The notes: generated from the letters alone by a model not told the origin. Shown: positions 1 to 10,841, numbered from the stretch's first letter. The stretch: 64,000 bases of DNA from Glycine soja (GCF_004193775.1 NC_041006.1:18964093-19028092); one strand, 5' to 3'. Program-made: numbers and translations.

Positions 1-2
1 AG

Positions 3-3000
3 ATCCTGAAAACCACTCATGAAGGAACCTCCAAAGTGAAGATGTCCAGATTGCAACTATTGGCTACAAAATTCGAAAATCTGAAGATGAAGGAGGAAGA
101 GTGTATTCATGACTTCCACATGAACATTCTTGAAATTGCCAATGCTTGCACTGCCTTGGGAGAAAGGATGACAGATGAAAAGCTAGTGAGAAAGATCCTC
201 AGATCTTTGCCTAAGAGATTTGACATGAAAGTCACTGCAATAGAGGAGGCCCAAGACATTTGCAACATGAGAGTAGATGAACTCATTGGTTCCCTTCAAA
301 CCTTTGAGCTAGGACTCTCGGATAGGACTGAAAAGAAGAGCAAGAATCTGGCGTTCGTGTCCAATGATGAAGGAGAAGAAGATGAGTATGACCTGGATAC
401 TGATGAAGGGCTGACTAACGCAGTTGTGCTCCTTGGAAAACAGTTCAACAAAGTGCTGAACAGAATGGACAGGAGGCAGAAACCACATGTCCGGAACATC
501 CCTTTCGACATCAGGAAAGGTAGTGAATACCAGAAAAGGTCAGATGAAAAGCCCAGTCACAGCAAAGGAATTCAATGCCGTGGGTGTGAAGGCTATGGAC
601 ACATCAAAGCTGAATGTCCCACTCATCTCAAGAAGCAGAGGAAAGGACTTTCTGTATGTCGGTCTGATGATACAGAGAGTGAACAAGAAAGTGATTCTGA
701 CAGAGATGTGAATGCACTCACTGGGAGATTTGAATCTGCTGAAGATTCAAGTGATACAGATAGTGAAATCACTTTTGATGAGCTTGCTATATCCTATAGA
801 GAACTATGCATCAAAAGTGAGAAGATTCTTCAGCAAGAAGCACAACTGAAGAAGGTCATTGCAAATCTGGAGGCTGAGAAGGAGGCACATGAAGAGGAGA
901 TCTCTGAGCTTAAAGGAGAAGTTGGTTTTCTGAACTCTAAACTGGAAAACATGACAAAATCAATAAAGATGCTGAATAAAGGCTCAGATTTGCTTGATGA
1001 GGTGCTACAGCTTGGGAAGAATGTTGGAAACCAGAGAGGACTTGGATTTAATCATAAATCTGCTGGCAGAACGACCATGACAGAATTTGTTCCTGCCAAA
1101 AACAGCACTGGAGCCACGATGTCACAACATCGGTCTCGACATCATGGAACGCAGCAGAAAAAGAGCAAAAGAAAGAAGTGGAGGTGTCACTACTGTGGCA
1201 AGTATGGTCACATAAAGCCCTTTTGCTATCATCTACATGGCCATCCACATCATGGAACTCAAAGTAGCAGCAGCGGAAGGAAGATGATGTGGGTTCCAAA
1301 ACACAAGACTGTTAGTCTTGTTGTTCATACTTCACTTAGAGCATCAGCTAAGGAAGATTGGTACCTAGATAGCGGCTGTTCCAGACACATGACAGGAGTT
1401 AAAGAATTCCTGGTGAACATTGAACCTTGCTCCACTAGCTATGTGACATTTGGAGATGGCTCTAAAGGAAAGATCACTGGAATGGGAAAGCTAGTCCATG
1501 ATGGACTTCCTAGTCTGAACAAAGTACTGCTGGTGAAGGGACTGACTGCGAACTTGATCAGCATCAGTCAGTTGTGTGATGAAGGATTCAATGTAAACTT
1601 CACAAAGTCAGAATGCTTGGTGACAAATGAGAAGAGTGAAGTCCTAATGAAGGGCAGCAGATCAAAGGACAACTGTTACCTATGGACACCTCAAGAAACC
1701 AGTTACTCCTCCACATGTCTATTCTCCAAAGAAGATGAAGTCAAAATATGGCATCAAAGATTTGGACATCTGCACTTAAGAGGCATGAAGAACATCATTG
1801 ACAAAGGTGCTGTTAGAGGCATTCCCAATCTGAAAATAGAAGAAGGCAGAATTTGTGGTGAATGTCAGATTGGAAAGCAAGTCAAGATGTCCCACCAGAA
1901 GCTTCAACATCAGACCACTTCCAGGGTGCTGGAACTACTTCACATGGACTTGATGGGGCCTATGCAAGTTGAAAGCCTTGGAGGAAAAAGGTATGCCTAT
2001 GTTGTTGTGGATGATTTCTCCAGATTTACCTGGGTCAACTTTATCAGAGAGAAATCAGACACCTTTGAAGTATTCAAGGAGTTGAGTCTAAGACTTCAAA
2101 GAGAAAAAGACTGTGTCATCAAGAGAATCAGGAGTGACCATGGCAGAGAGTTTGAAAACAGCAAGTTTACTGAATTCTGCACATCTGAAGGCATCACTCA
2201 TGAGTTCTCTGCAGCCATTACACCACAACAAAATGGCATAGTTGAAAGGAAAAACAGGGCCTTGCAAGAAGCTGCTAGGGTCATGCTTCATGCCAAAGAA
2301 CTTCCCTATAATCTCTGGGCTGAAGCCATGAACACAGCATGCTACATCCACAACAGAGTCACACTTAGAAGAGGGACTCCAACCACACTGTATGAAATCT
2401 GGAAAGGGAGGAAGCCAACTGTCAAGCACTTCCACATCTTTGGAAGTCCATGTTACATTTTGGCAGATAGAGAGCAAAGGAGAAAGATGGATCCCAAGAG
2501 TGATGCAGGGATATTCTTGGGATACTCTACAAACAGCAGAGCATATAGAGTATTCAATTCCAGAACCAGAACTGTGATGGAATCCATCAATGTGGTTGTT
2601 GATGATCTAACTCCAGCAAGAAAGAAGGATGTCGAAGAAGATGTCAGAACATCGGGAGACAATGTAGCAGATACAACTAAAAGTGCAGAAAATGCAGAAA
2701 ACTCTGATTCTGCTACAGATGAACCAAACATCAATCAACCTGACAAGAGACCCTCCATTAGAATCCAGAAGATGCACCCCAAGGAGCTGATTATAGGAGA
2801 TCCAAACAGAGGGGTCACTACAAGATCAAGGGAGATTGAGATTGTCTCCAATTCATGCTTTGTCTCCAAAATTGAGCCCAAGAATGTGAAAGAGGCACTG
2901 ACTGATGAGTTCTGGATCAATGCTATGCAAGAAGAATTGGAGCAATTCAAAAGGAATGAAGTTTGGGAGCTAGTTCCTAGACCCGAGGGAACTAATGTGA

Positions 3001-4406
3001 TTGGCACCAAGTGGATCTTCAAGAACAAAACCAATGAAGAAGGTGTTATAACCAGAAACAAGGCCAAACTTGTTGCTCAAGGCTACACTCAGATTGAAGG
3101 TGTAGACTTTGATGAAACTTTCGCCCCTGTTGCTAGACTTGAGTCCATCAGATTGTTACTTGGCGTAGCTTGCATCCTCAAATTCAAGCTGTACCAGATG
3201 GATGTGAAGAGCGCGTTTCTGAATGGATACCTGAATGAAGAAGCCTATGTGGAGCAGCCAAAGGGATTTGTAGATCCAACTCATCCAGATCATGTATACA
3301 GGCTCAAGAAGGCTCTCTATGGATTGAAGCAAGCTCCAAGAGCTTGGTATGAAAGGCTAACAGAGTTCCTTACTCAGCAAGGGTATAGGAAGGGAGGAAT
3401 TGACAAGACCCTCTTTGTCAAACAAGATGCTGAAAACTTGATGATAGCACAGATATATGTTGATGACATTGTGTCTGGAGGGATGTCGAATGAGATGCTT
3501 CGACATTTTGTCCAACAGATGCAATCTGAATTTGAGATGAGTCTTGTTGGAGAGCTGACTTATTTTCTGGGACTCCAAGTGAAGCAGATGGAAGACTCCA
3601 TATTCCTCTCACAAAGCAAGTATGCAAAGAACATTGTCAAGAAGTTTGGGATGGAAAATGCCAGCCATAAAAGAACACCTGCACCTACTCACTTGAAGCT
3701 GTCAAAAGATGAAGCTGGCACCAGTGTTGATCAAAGTCTGTACAGAAGCATGATTGGGAGCTTACTATATTTAACAGCTAGCAGACCTGACATCACCTAT
3801 GCAGTAGGTGTTTGTGCAAGATATCAAGCCAACCCTAAGATAAGTCACTTGAATCAAGTAAAGAGAATTCTGAAATATGTAAATGGCACCAGTGACTATG
3901 GGATTATGTACTGTCATTGTTCAGATTCAATGCTGGTTGGGTATTGTGATGCTGATTGGGCTGGAAGTGCAGATGACAGAAAAAGCACTTCTGGTGGATG
4001 CTTCTATCTGGGCAACAATCTTATTTCATGGTTCAGCAAGAAGCAGAACTGTGTGTCCCTATCTACTGCAGAAGCAGAGTATATTGCAGCAGGAAGCAGC
4101 TGTTCACAACTAGTTTGGATGAAGCAGATGCTGAAGGAGTACAATGTCGAACAAGATGTCATGACATTATACTGTGACAACTTGAGTGCTATTAATATTT
4201 CTAAAAATCCTGTTCAACACAGCAGAACCAAGCACATTGACATTAGACATCACTATATTAGAGATCTTGTTGATGATAAAGTTATCACACTGAAGCATGT
4301 TGACACTGAGGAACAAATAGCAGATATTTTCACAAAGGCATTGGATGCAAATCAGTTTGAAAAACTGAGGGGCAAGCTGGGCATTTGTCTGCTAGAGGAT
4401 TTATAG
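3..4406 (+). CDS. gag-pol: Gag-Pol polyprotein of the SIRE1-like element (N-terminus outside window)
   Basis: The frame is open from the left edge of the window to the TAG at 4404-4406. The ATG at 36 is internal, because in-frame coding continues upstream. Counting from that ATG: gag UBN2-like helical part to about 110; two CCHC zinc knuckles near 180 and 385; protease DSG near 444; pre-integrase His-Cys region from about 572; integrase catalytic Asp638, Asp701 and Glu737 (D,D35E spacing); RT from about 990 with YVDD at 1141-1144; RNase H from about 1300 with CDADW, then the conserved copia C-terminus. No frameshift or internal stop is present, so the product could be functional. It would assemble virus-like particles, reverse transcribe and integrate. 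Confidence 0.95.
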   Translation: MLKTTHEGTSKVKMSRLQLLATKFENLKMKEEECIHDFHMNILEIANACTALGERMTDEKLVRKILRSLPKRFDMKVTAIEEAQDICNMRVDELIGSLQTFELGLSDRTEKKSKNLAFVSNDEGEEDEYDLDTDEGLTNAVVLLGKQFNKVLNRMDRRQKPHVRNIPFDIRKGSEYQKRSDEKPSHSKGIQCRGCEGYGHIKAECPTHLKKQRKGLSVCRSDDTESEQESDSDRDVNALTGRFESAEDSSDTDSEITFDELAISYRELCIKSEKILQQEAQLKKVIANLEAEKEAHEEEISELKGEVGFLNSKLENMTKSIKMLNKGSDLLDEVLQLGKNVGNQRGLGFNHKSAGRTTMTEFVPAKNSTGATMSQHRSRHHGTQQKKSKRKKWRCHYCGKYGHIKPFCYHLHGHPHHGTQSSSSGRKMMWVPKHKTVSLVVHTSLRASAKEDWYLDSGCSRHMTGVKEFLVNIEPCSTSYVTFGDGSKGKITGMGKLVHDGLPSLNKVLLVKGLTANLISISQLCDEGFNVNFTKSECLVTNEKSEVLMKGSRSKDNCYLWTPQETSYSSTCLFSKEDEVKIWHQRFGHLHLRGMKNIIDKGAVRGIPNLKIEEGRICGECQIGKQVKMSHQKLQHQTTSRVLELLHMDLMGPMQVESLGGKRYAYVVVDDFSRFTWVNFIREKSDTFEVFKELSLRLQREKDCVIKRIRSDHGREFENSKFTEFCTSEGITHEFSAAITPQQNGIVERKNRALQEAARVMLHAKELPYNLWAEAMNTACYIHNRVTLRRGTPTTLYEIWKGRKPTVKHFHIFGSPCYILADREQRRKMDPKSDAGIFLGYSTNSRAYRVFNSRTRTVMESINVVVDDLTPARKKDVEEDVRTSGDNVADTTKSAENAENSDSATDEPNINQPDKRPSIRIQKMHPKELIIGDPNRGVTTRSREIEIVSNSCFVSKIEPKNVKEALTDEFWINAMQEELEQFKRNEVWELVPRPEGTNVIGTKWIFKNKTNEEGVITRNKAKLVAQGYTQIEGVDFDETFAPVARLESIRLLLGVACILKFKLYQMDVKSAFLNGYLNEEAYVEQPKGFVDPTHPDHVYRLKKALYGLKQAPRAWYERLTEFLTQQGYRKGGIDKTLFVKQDAENLMIAQIYVDDIVSGGMSNEMLRHFVQQMQSEFEMSLVGELTYFLGLQVKQMEDSIFLSQSKYAKNIVKKFGMENASHKRTPAPTHLKLSKDEAGTSVDQSLYRSMIGSLLYLTASRPDITYAVGVCARYQANPKISHLNQVKRILKYVNGTSDYGIMYCHCSDSMLVGYCDADWAGSADDRKSTSGGCFYLGNNLISWFSKKQNCVSLSTAEAEYIAAGSSCSQLVWMKQMLKEYNVEQDVMTLYCDNLSAINISKNPVQHSRTKHIDIRHHYIRDLVDDKVITLKHVDTEEQIADIFTKALDANQFEKLRGKLGICLLEDL

Positions 4407-4412
4407 CAATTA
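4404..4412 (+). other. Programmed stop-readthrough signal (TAG CAA TTA)
   Basis: The pol stop TAG is followed directly by CAATTA. This fits the CARYYA consensus of tobamovirus-type leaky stops, which was shown experimentally to work in SIRE1. The reading frame stays open without interruption from 4407 to 6383, as readthrough requires. Signal and frame are both visible here; use in this copy is inferred. Confidence 0.85.
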
Positions 4413-6383
4413 CTTTTATCTGAACGTGCTCAAACGTTAATTGCGCGTTCACTACTGGGCCAAAACAAATTCGACCGTTGCTTCACACGTCCCTCTACAT
4501 TCCTCATTCAAACTCATATTTTCGTGGTAATCTCGTTTTCATCAGCATTCCCCAACACCTCTCGGAGATTCACGAAACCACTCCAAAGGCTCTGCTTCTC
4601 CATGGCTACCTCACCAAAAGAAACTTCATCTCCTGGTTCACCCTCTGTACCATCATCTCCATCATCCACCAAAGCACCATCAAACCAGGAACAACCTGAA
4701 TTCAATATCCAACCCATACAAATGATTCCTGGTCAAGCCCCTATTCCTGAGAAACTGGTCCCCAAAAGACAACAGGGAGTGAAGATTTCTGAAAACCCTA
4801 GCCTTGCAACAAGTCCTAGGGAAGTAGACACGGAGATGGATAAGAAGATCCGCAGTATTGTGAGTAGCATTCTGAAAAATGCTTCTGTCCCTGATGCTGA
4901 TAAAGATGTTCCAACATCTTCCACCCCAAATGCTGAAGTCCTCTCTTCATCCAGCAAAGAGAGATCAACAGAGGAAGAGGATCAAGCCACAGAGGAGACC
5001 CCTGCACCACGGGCACCAGAACCTGCTCCAGGTGACCTCATTGACCTAGAAGAAGTAGAATCTGATGAGGAACCCATTGCCAACAAGTTGGCACCCGGCA
5101 TTGCAGAAAGATTACAAAGCAGAAAGGGAAAAACCCCCATTACTAGGTTTGGACGAATCAAAACTATGGCACAGAAGAAGAGCACTCCAATCACTCCTAC
5201 CACATCCAGATGGAGCAAAGTTGCAATCCCTTCCAAGAAGAGGAAAGAAATTTCCTCATCTGATTCTGATGATGATGTCGAACTAGATGTTCCCGACATC
5301 AAGAGGGCCAAGAAATCAGGGAAAAAGGTGCCTGGAAATGTCCCTGATGCACCATTGGACAACATTTCATTCCACTCCATTGGCAATGTTGAAAGGTGGA
5401 AATTTGTATATCAACGCAGACTTGCCTTAGAAAGAGAACTGGGAAGAGATGCCTTGGATTGCAAGGAGATCATGGACCTCATCAAGGCTGCTGGACTGCT
5501 GAAAACTGTCACCAAGTTGGGAGATTGCTATGAAAGTCTAGTCAGGGAATTCATTGTCAACATTCCCTCTGACATAACAAACAGAAAGAGTGATGAGTAT
5601 CAGAAAGTGTTTGTCAGAGGAAAATGTGTTAGATTCTCCCCTGCTGTAATCAACAAATACCTGGGCAGACCAACTGAAGGAGTGGTGGATATTGCTGTTT
5701 CTGAGCATCAAATTGCCAAGGAAATCACTGCCAAACAAGTCCAGCATTGGCCAAAGAAAGGGAAGCTTTCTGCAGGGAAGCTAAGTGTGAAGTATGCAAT
5801 CCTGCACAGGATTGGCGCTGCAAACTGGGTACCCACCAATCATACTTCCACTGTTGCCACAGGTTTGGGTAAATTTCTGTATGCTGTTGGAACCAAGTCC
5901 AAATTTAATTTTGGAAACTATATTTTTGATCAAACTGTTAAGCATTCAGAATCCTTTGCTGTCAAATTACCCATTGCCTTCCCAACTGTATTGTGTGGCA
6001 TTATGTTGAGGCAACATCCCAATATTTTAAACAACATTGACTCTGTGAAGAAGAGAGAATCGGCTCTGTCCCTGCATTACAAACTGTTTGAGGGGACACA
6101 TGTCCCAGACATTGTCTCGACATCAGGGAAAGCTGCTGCTTCAGGTGCTGTGTCCAAGGATGCTTTGATTGCTGAACTCAAGGACACATGCAAGGTGCTG
6201 GAAGCAACCATCAAAGCCACCACAGAGAAGAAAATGGAGCTGGAACGCCTGATCAAAAGACTCTCAGACAGTGGCATTGATGATGGTGAAGCAGCTGAGG
6301 AAGAAGAAGAAGCAGCTGAGGAAGAAGAAGATGCAGCTGAGGATACAGAATCAGATGATGATGATTCTGAAGCCACCCCATGA
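4407..6383 (+). CDS. Envelope-like protein, C-terminal readthrough extension of Gag-Pol
   Basis: This 658-codon frame is in phase with pol and follows its leaky stop. The first ATG is at 4602 and falls after about 65 codons, so expression as a Pol fusion is more likely than independent initiation. The N-terminal third is rich in Ser, Pro and Thr with basic patches. The middle (about 5350-6110) resembles a domain often annotated in plants as putative plant transposon protein. Near 6160-6270 a heptad-like Leu/Ile pattern suggests a coiled coil, and the C-terminus is a Glu/Asp-rich tail of repeated AAEEEE units. No strong transmembrane segment is obvious. The envelope-like name is historical; a membrane-fusion role has not been shown. 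Confidence 0.85.
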   Translation, partial: QLLLSERAQTLIARSLLGQNKFDRCFTRPSTFLIQTHIFVVISFSSAFPNTSRRFTKPLQRLCFSMATSPKETSSPGSPSVPSSPSSTKAPSNQEQPEFNIQPIQMIPGQAPIPEKLVPKRQQGVKISENPSLATSPREVDTEMDKKIRSIVSSILKNASVPDADKDVPTSSTPNAEVLSSSSKERSTEEEDQATEETPAPRAPEPAPGDLIDLEEVESDEEPIANKLAPGIAERLQSRKGKTPITRFGRIKTMAQKKSTPITPTTSRWSKVAIPSKKRKEISSSDSDDDVELDVPDIKRAKKSGKKVPGNVPDAPLDNISFHSIGNVERWKFVYQRRLALERELGRDALDCKEIMDLIKAAGLLKTVTKLGDCYESLVREFIVNIPSDITNRKSDEYQKVFVRGKCVRFSPAVINKYLGRPTEGVVDIAVSEHQIAKEITAKQVQHWPKKGKLSAGKLSVKYAILHRIGAANWVPTNHTSTVATGLGKFLYAVGTKSKFNFGNYIFDQTVKHSESFAVKLPIAFPTVLCGIMLRQHPNILNNIDSVKKRESALSLHYKLFEGTHVPDIVSTSGKAAASGAVSKDALIAELKDTCKVLEATIKATTEKKMELERLIKRLSDSGIDDGEAAEEEEEAAEEEEDAAEDTESDDDDSEATP

Positions 6384-6641
6384 CCATCAGACCTTATTTT
6401 TGCTTTTACTTTTACTAGTTATTGGTCTGTAATATTTGCATGCATTCTACTTTTGTCAAATTCTGTCTAAAAAGGGGGAGTAATAGTATTATGCATGATT
6501 TATGATTTTGAGTAGTAGGATATTATGTATGCATGCATGAGTTATGATTTTGAGGGGGAGTAGTATCTGCTAATGATGATTGATGTAAGCTACTAAAACT
6601 AGTAGCTGATAGCTGATAGAAGATGCTGCAGTGAAGATGCT

Positions 6642-6850
6642 GCAGTGAACTGCTTCACAGCAGTAGGAGCATGGAGACAGGGGGAGCAGAAAGCTGATGT
6701 CACGTGAGATGTCTTGACATCCTGGAAACGACTTGCAACTTGCAGAATGCCGCAGTGAACTGCTTCACAGCAGTAGGAGCATGGAGACAGGGGGAGCAGA
6801 AAGCTGATGTCACGTGAGATGTCTTGACATCCTGGAAACGACTTGCAACT
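6642..6850 (+). repeat. 110-bp tandem duplication carrying an extra polypurine tract
   Basis: Two nearly identical 110-bp units start at about 6642 and 6752. Each contains ACAGGGGGAGCAG, the G-box core CACGTG, and the 14-bp palindrome GATGTCTTGACATC. The duplication lies between the envelope-like frame and the 3' LTR, so it multiplies the purine tracts that Sireviruses carry there. Confidence 0.9.
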
Positions 6851-6977
6851 TACCGCTGTGCTCTTGCAACTTACCGCTGTGCTTGATTACTCTGATAATG
6901 AAAGTTGCTGATCCCACTTGCATAACTGCTCGTACCTGCTCAGGAAGTGTCTAAGTATGTTTTAGACAAAATTTTCC

Positions 6978-6989
6978 AAAGGGGGAGAT
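6978..6989 (+). other. Polypurine tract of the SIRE1-like element
   Basis: AAAGGGGGAGAT lies directly against the LTR start TGTTAG and should prime plus-strand synthesis. Four more AGGGGGAG cores lie upstream, near 6473, 6551, 6680 and 6790. This multiplicity is a Sirevirus hallmark. Confidence 0.85.
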
Positions 6990-8071
6990 TGTTAGTGCTT
7001 AGCTCTACTGAGTTTTAAAAGATTGGCTAAGATTTTGTTAAAACATAAGCACTTAGACAATGAAGGAAAGCTGGAGTTGCTGCACATGATGTCCAACCTT
7101 ATGTCAAGGAATAAGATCGGGCTGCACAATGCACAAGGCAAGATAAAGTGTCAAGTGAAGAATTGAAGCTGCAGGATCCACGATGTCGGATACAATGTCC
7201 AGGACATCCTGCCCGAAAATACTGGAGTTGCTGCACAATGCACAAGGCAAGATAAAAGAATTGAAGCTGCAGGATCCACGATGTCGGATACGATGTCCAG
7301 GACATCTTGCCCGAAAATACTGGACACATAAATCTGTTATATCTTTAACAGATTATTGTGCAGTTAGCAACAGATTAGACGATCTATCTTTAGGAACGAA
7401 TTAAAAGATAATTAAAGTTCGAATTACAAACTAGAAGAGTTCGTTCAGGGATTAAAGATTAAAGATAAAAACTAAAAGATCAAACTGTATCTTTTAGTTC
7501 TTTAAGTGCAGATTTTTCAGGAGAATGATAGATCTCCTCCAGCACAAGTTGTTGCAGCCCAGATACGCACACTGCTATATAAACATGAAGGCTGCACGGG
7601 GTTGAGTACCAAGTCCGGGATTGAAGAGTTATTTTGTGAGTTTTGGGACTTGAGTGTTTTGTGAGCCACCTTGATGTTACCCTAACATCAAGTGTTGGAC
7701 CTGAGTGTGTAGAGTTGATCTCTTTTGTTCAGAGAGCAATCTCTGGTATGTCTTTGATTTATTTGTAAACACGGGAGAGTGATTGAGAGGGAGTGAGAGG
7801 GGTTCTCATATCTAAGAGTGGCTCTTAGGTAGAGGTTGCACGGGTAGTGGTTAGGTGAGAAGGTTGTAAACAGTGGCTGTTAGATCTTCGAACTAACACT
7901 ATTTTAGTGGATTTCCTCCCTGGCTTGGTAGCCCCCAGATGTAGGTGACGTTGCACCGAACTGGGTTAACAATTCTCTTGTGTTATTTACTTGTTTAATC
8001 TGTTCATACTGTCAAATATAATCTGCATGTTCTGAAGCGTAATGTCGTGACATCCGGTACGACATCTGTCA
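6990..8071 (+). repeat. 3' LTR of the SIRE1-like element
   Basis: The LTR runs from TGTTAG after the polypurine tract to GTCA, 1082 bp. It holds an internal tandem duplication with units starting at 7121 and 7230 (about 109 and 95 bp). Each unit contains a near-palindromic cluster of GATGTC and GACATC. A TATA box lies at 7576-7583. The 3' end has another GTCGTGAC palindrome cluster near 8044-8069. The left flank is outside the window, so the TSD cannot be checked. Confidence 0.9.
7576..7583 (+). promoter_or_regulatory. TATA box of the SIRE1-like LTR promoter
   Basis: TATATAAA sits about 490 bp before the LTR end. In the matching 5' LTR it would place the genomic RNA start near the equivalent of 7610. 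It is an inferred promoter, based on position and sequence. Confidence 0.6.
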
Positions 8072-9019
8072 TTGGTATCAGAATTTCACTTTGCTTACCT
8101 TTGGCTTTGGACTTGGTCACCTATGGGTCGGCCATGTGTCGTAGGCAACGCTCTAACCTTTTTATCGATGAGCTGAGGTGAACTCTAGAGGTGGTGGCGG
8201 TGTGTCTATTGCCCGCTACCAGCCATCCCAATGCTGATGTGATGTTTCGCCCTGCGCCTGCCTGGGGGCGCAGTACTTCTTGATGAAAGCTCGATTGGTA
8301 GGGGGGCCTGATGACCTTGTTGGGGGCGACAGGCACTCCCTAGAACTGACAGAGACCCATATTTAGAGCTGGCAACTCCAAGACCCTGTTGGCCTTCTTC
8401 GGGTCCACTAGGTGTCTTGCGGGCACAATCCCTGCAAACAATAGATGACATCAGAAATCAGTTGGGGGAGGTGCATACTTACCTATGCCACGACGACATG
8501 AACTTGCTGGGGGGAATGGGCGCCCTGTAGGGCCGACAGAGGCCCGTAACCAGAGCTGGATACCCTAGGGCCCTGTTGGACTTCTTCAGGTCCATTGGGT
8601 GTCTTTGTGGGTGCGATCCCTGCAAACAATAGATGGTATCAGAAATCAGTTGAACCATATGCATACTTACCCATGTCGGGACGACACAGACCAACTGATA
8701 CTTTTGCAGGGGGAGATTGGCATTGCGGTCGCTGGGCAGAATGTTGCTAAGTAGCAATGTCATCTATATCTGTGTAAGAGTGGTCATGTTGGTGCGCATG
8801 ATCCGCACTCGTCTCTTTGCAGTGGCACGGGTGAAATCTTGCCCCGGTATGCATAGTAGCTGTGTGATAGCCTCCCTCTCTGGTTGTGCTTGCACAGTTG
8901 GCCCTCCTCCAATGTCAGGGGGTGGCCCAGGAACCGTTAAAAGGAAACTACTGGTCCCTTAACCGGGAGTGCAAGTCTCGGTTAAGCATTTAAGGACAGA
9001 GGACCTTAAATTCTCTTAA
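8072..9019. other. Unassigned non-coding sequence with a 187-bp tandem duplication
   Basis: No coding frame is supported. Two diverged units of about 187 bp (about 8325-8511 and 8512-8698) share a CCCTGTTGG start, a TGCAAACAATAGATG core and an ATCAGAAATCAGTTG end. The first 11 bases (TTGGTATCAGA) resemble a copia primer-binding site. The block is probably the non-coding part of a gypsy (Ogre/Tat) element, but I cannot prove which one. Confidence 0.5.
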
Positions 9020-10013
9020 GGTGCAGATGTGGAGCACACTAAAAATGAGGACGCGTAGCCCTCTAAAGGCGAGGGCGTGTAGCCTTCTGGAGGTGAGGGT
9101 GTGCAACCCTCTGTTGGCGAGGACGTGTAGTCCTCTCAAGGTGAGGGCGTGCAGCCCTCTATTGGCGAGGACGTGTAGTCCTCTCAAGGTGAGGGTGTGC
9201 AGCCCTCTGTTGGCGAGGACGTGTAGTCCTCTAAAGGTGAGGGCGAGGACATGTTGTCCTCTGAAGGTGAGGACATGTAGTCCTCGGAAGGTGAGGGCAT
9301 GTAGCCCTATGAAGGCGAGGGCGCGTAGCCCTCTGAAGGTGAGGACATGTAGTCCTCGGAAGGTGAAGGCGTGTAGCCCTACGAAGGCGAGGGCGCGTAG
9401 CCCTCTGAAGGTGAGGACATGTAGTCCTCGGAAGGTGAGGGCGTGTAGCCCTACGAAGGCGAGGGCGCGTAGCCCTCTGAAGGTGAGGACATGTAGTCCT
9501 CGGAAGGTGAGGGCGTGTAGCCCTACGAAGGCAAGGGCACGTAGCCCTCTAAAGGTGAGGACATGTAGTCCTCTGAAGATGAGGGCGTGTAGCCCTACGA
9601 AGGCGAGGGTGCGTAGCCCTCTGAAGGTGAGGACATGTAGTCCTCTGAAGATGAGGACGTATAGTCCTCGGAGCCGAGGGCGTGTAGCCCTCTTAAGGTG
9701 AGGACATGTAGTCCTCTGAAGGTGAGGGCGTGTAGCCCTATGAAGGTGAGGACGTGTGGTCCTCTGATGGCGAGGGCGTGTAGCCCTCTGAAGGTGTGGA
9801 CGTGTGGTCCTCTAAAGGTGAGGGCGTGTAGCCCTACGAAGGTGAGGACATGCTGTCCTCTGATGGCGAGGGCGTGTAGCCCTCTGAAGGTGAGGACATG
9901 CAGTCCTCTGATGGCGAGGGCGTGTAGCCCTCTGAAGGTGAGGACATGCAGTCCTCTGATGGCGAGGGCGTGTACCCCTCTGAAGGTGAGGAGATGCAGT
10001 CCTCTGAAGGCGA
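9020..10013. repeat. 24-bp minisatellite of about 41 hairpin-forming units
   Basis: The unit has the form GGYGAGGRCRYGTAGYCCTCTGAA. Each unit contains an inverted repeat around a 5-nt loop, such as GAGGGCGCGTAGCCCTC at 9389-9405 or GAGGACATGTAGTCCTC at 9413-9429. Between about 9260 and 9600 three variants form a 72-bp higher-order unit. Because 24 is divisible by three, long open frames appear on both strands (9021-9701 and 9698-10021 on +, 9595-10089 on -). They are by-products of the period, not genes. The array probably belongs to the untranslated part of an Ogre/Tat-type element. Confidence 0.95.
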
Positions 10014-10841
10014 GCCAATAGGTACAAGTACCAAAGGACTTTAACCTTACAAGAAAGCAAGAGGTTGACTCTTTGAGAGGGCCTCTCATCTATTCACTTA
10101 TTACCTAATATGAACATGATGATTTTTGGGGATGCAAATGTATGCAACCTTCATCTTGAAATGCAGTAAATGCAGGCTTTGTATGCAATAATGCAATGCT
10201 ATGGAAAATTGTACAATGTTCATGACATTCTTTCCCTATTTTGTGATTTTGATTTTGATTTGATTTTTTTTTTTGGAAAACACAAATTGACTGTCCTTTT
10301 GAAAGAGGTGATAGTCCATGCAACCTTATCCTATCTTGTGCAAATCTCTCCGAGAACTCCATCAGAGTGTGTGTTTTGTTTGATTTAGTCATTTGACCAT
10401 TTTGGAGTGACGGCAATGGAGTCGTTTGATGTTTAATCAATCCATTGAAATCCTAGGGTTTGTCCCCCTTTTTTGTTGAAAACATCGATGGGTGAGAACT
10501 TTTGATCGGCCCCTATGTTCACTTGAGGCTCATGCACGGTGCCCCTCATTGCCCCAGTGTAAGGCTTTGAGGTACCAATCGTTGTCTTTCGTCATGACCT
10601 TGTAGGAGGGAACCTATTGGGTGAGAACTTCTAATCTGCCCCTAGGTTCACTTGAGGCTCATGCACGATGCCCCTTATTGCCCCAGTGTAAGGCTTTGAG
10701 GTACCAATCGTTGTCTTGTTTTCATAGCCTCGTAGTGAGGAAGAATGAAAGAAGCAGTTGATTCTTGCAAAAAGAATTTTCCAAGGACGAGAAATAGTTG
10801 AAGGATTTTTTCAGTTAATGGATTAAGTCAAATGACTCCTA
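10014..10841. other. Non-coding sequence with a 129-bp tandem duplication
   Basis: The left part is rich in ATGCAA words, as in the non-coding spacers of the Ogre element to the right (14400-14800), so it may belong to the same element. Two copies of a 129-bp unit start at 10491 and 10620 (GGTGAGAACTT), each with a TGAGGTACCAATCGTTGTC end. The last five bases (TCCTA) are the left target site duplication of the solo LTR that follows. No gene is seen. Confidence 0.6.

Larger units (their letters stand above)
1..8071 (+). mobile_element. SIRE1-like Sirevirus (Ty1/copia), 5' end outside window
   Basis: What is seen: a copia-order polyprotein (gag, protease, integrase, reverse transcriptase, RNase H), a second long frame after one stop codon, several AGGGGGAG purine tracts, and an LTR from TGTTAG to GTCA. 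An envelope-like frame placed after a leaky pol stop, together with repeated polypurine tracts, is characteristic of Sireviruses and was described for soybean SIRE1. The 5' LTR and gag start lie left of the window. The coding frame is undamaged over 4.4 kb, so this is probably a young copy. A 5' LTR would be needed to date it. Confidence 0.9.

Noticed and set aside
2088..3067. Antisense frames opposite integrase and RT
   Set aside because: They are shadows of the well-supported sense Gag-Pol coding sequence, with no independent motifs.
8700..8730. GCAGGGGGAGATTGGCATT as a second polypurine tract plus LTR start
   Set aside because: No LTR-like sequence or matching partner follows within the next kilobase.
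9021..10089. Long overlapping open frames on both strands (226, 107 and 164 codons) with 8-residue repeats, as a repeat protein gene
   Set aside because: The 24-bp period is a multiple of three, so any frame without a stop in the unit stays open. Frames are open on both strands and there is no start context or non-repeat domain.
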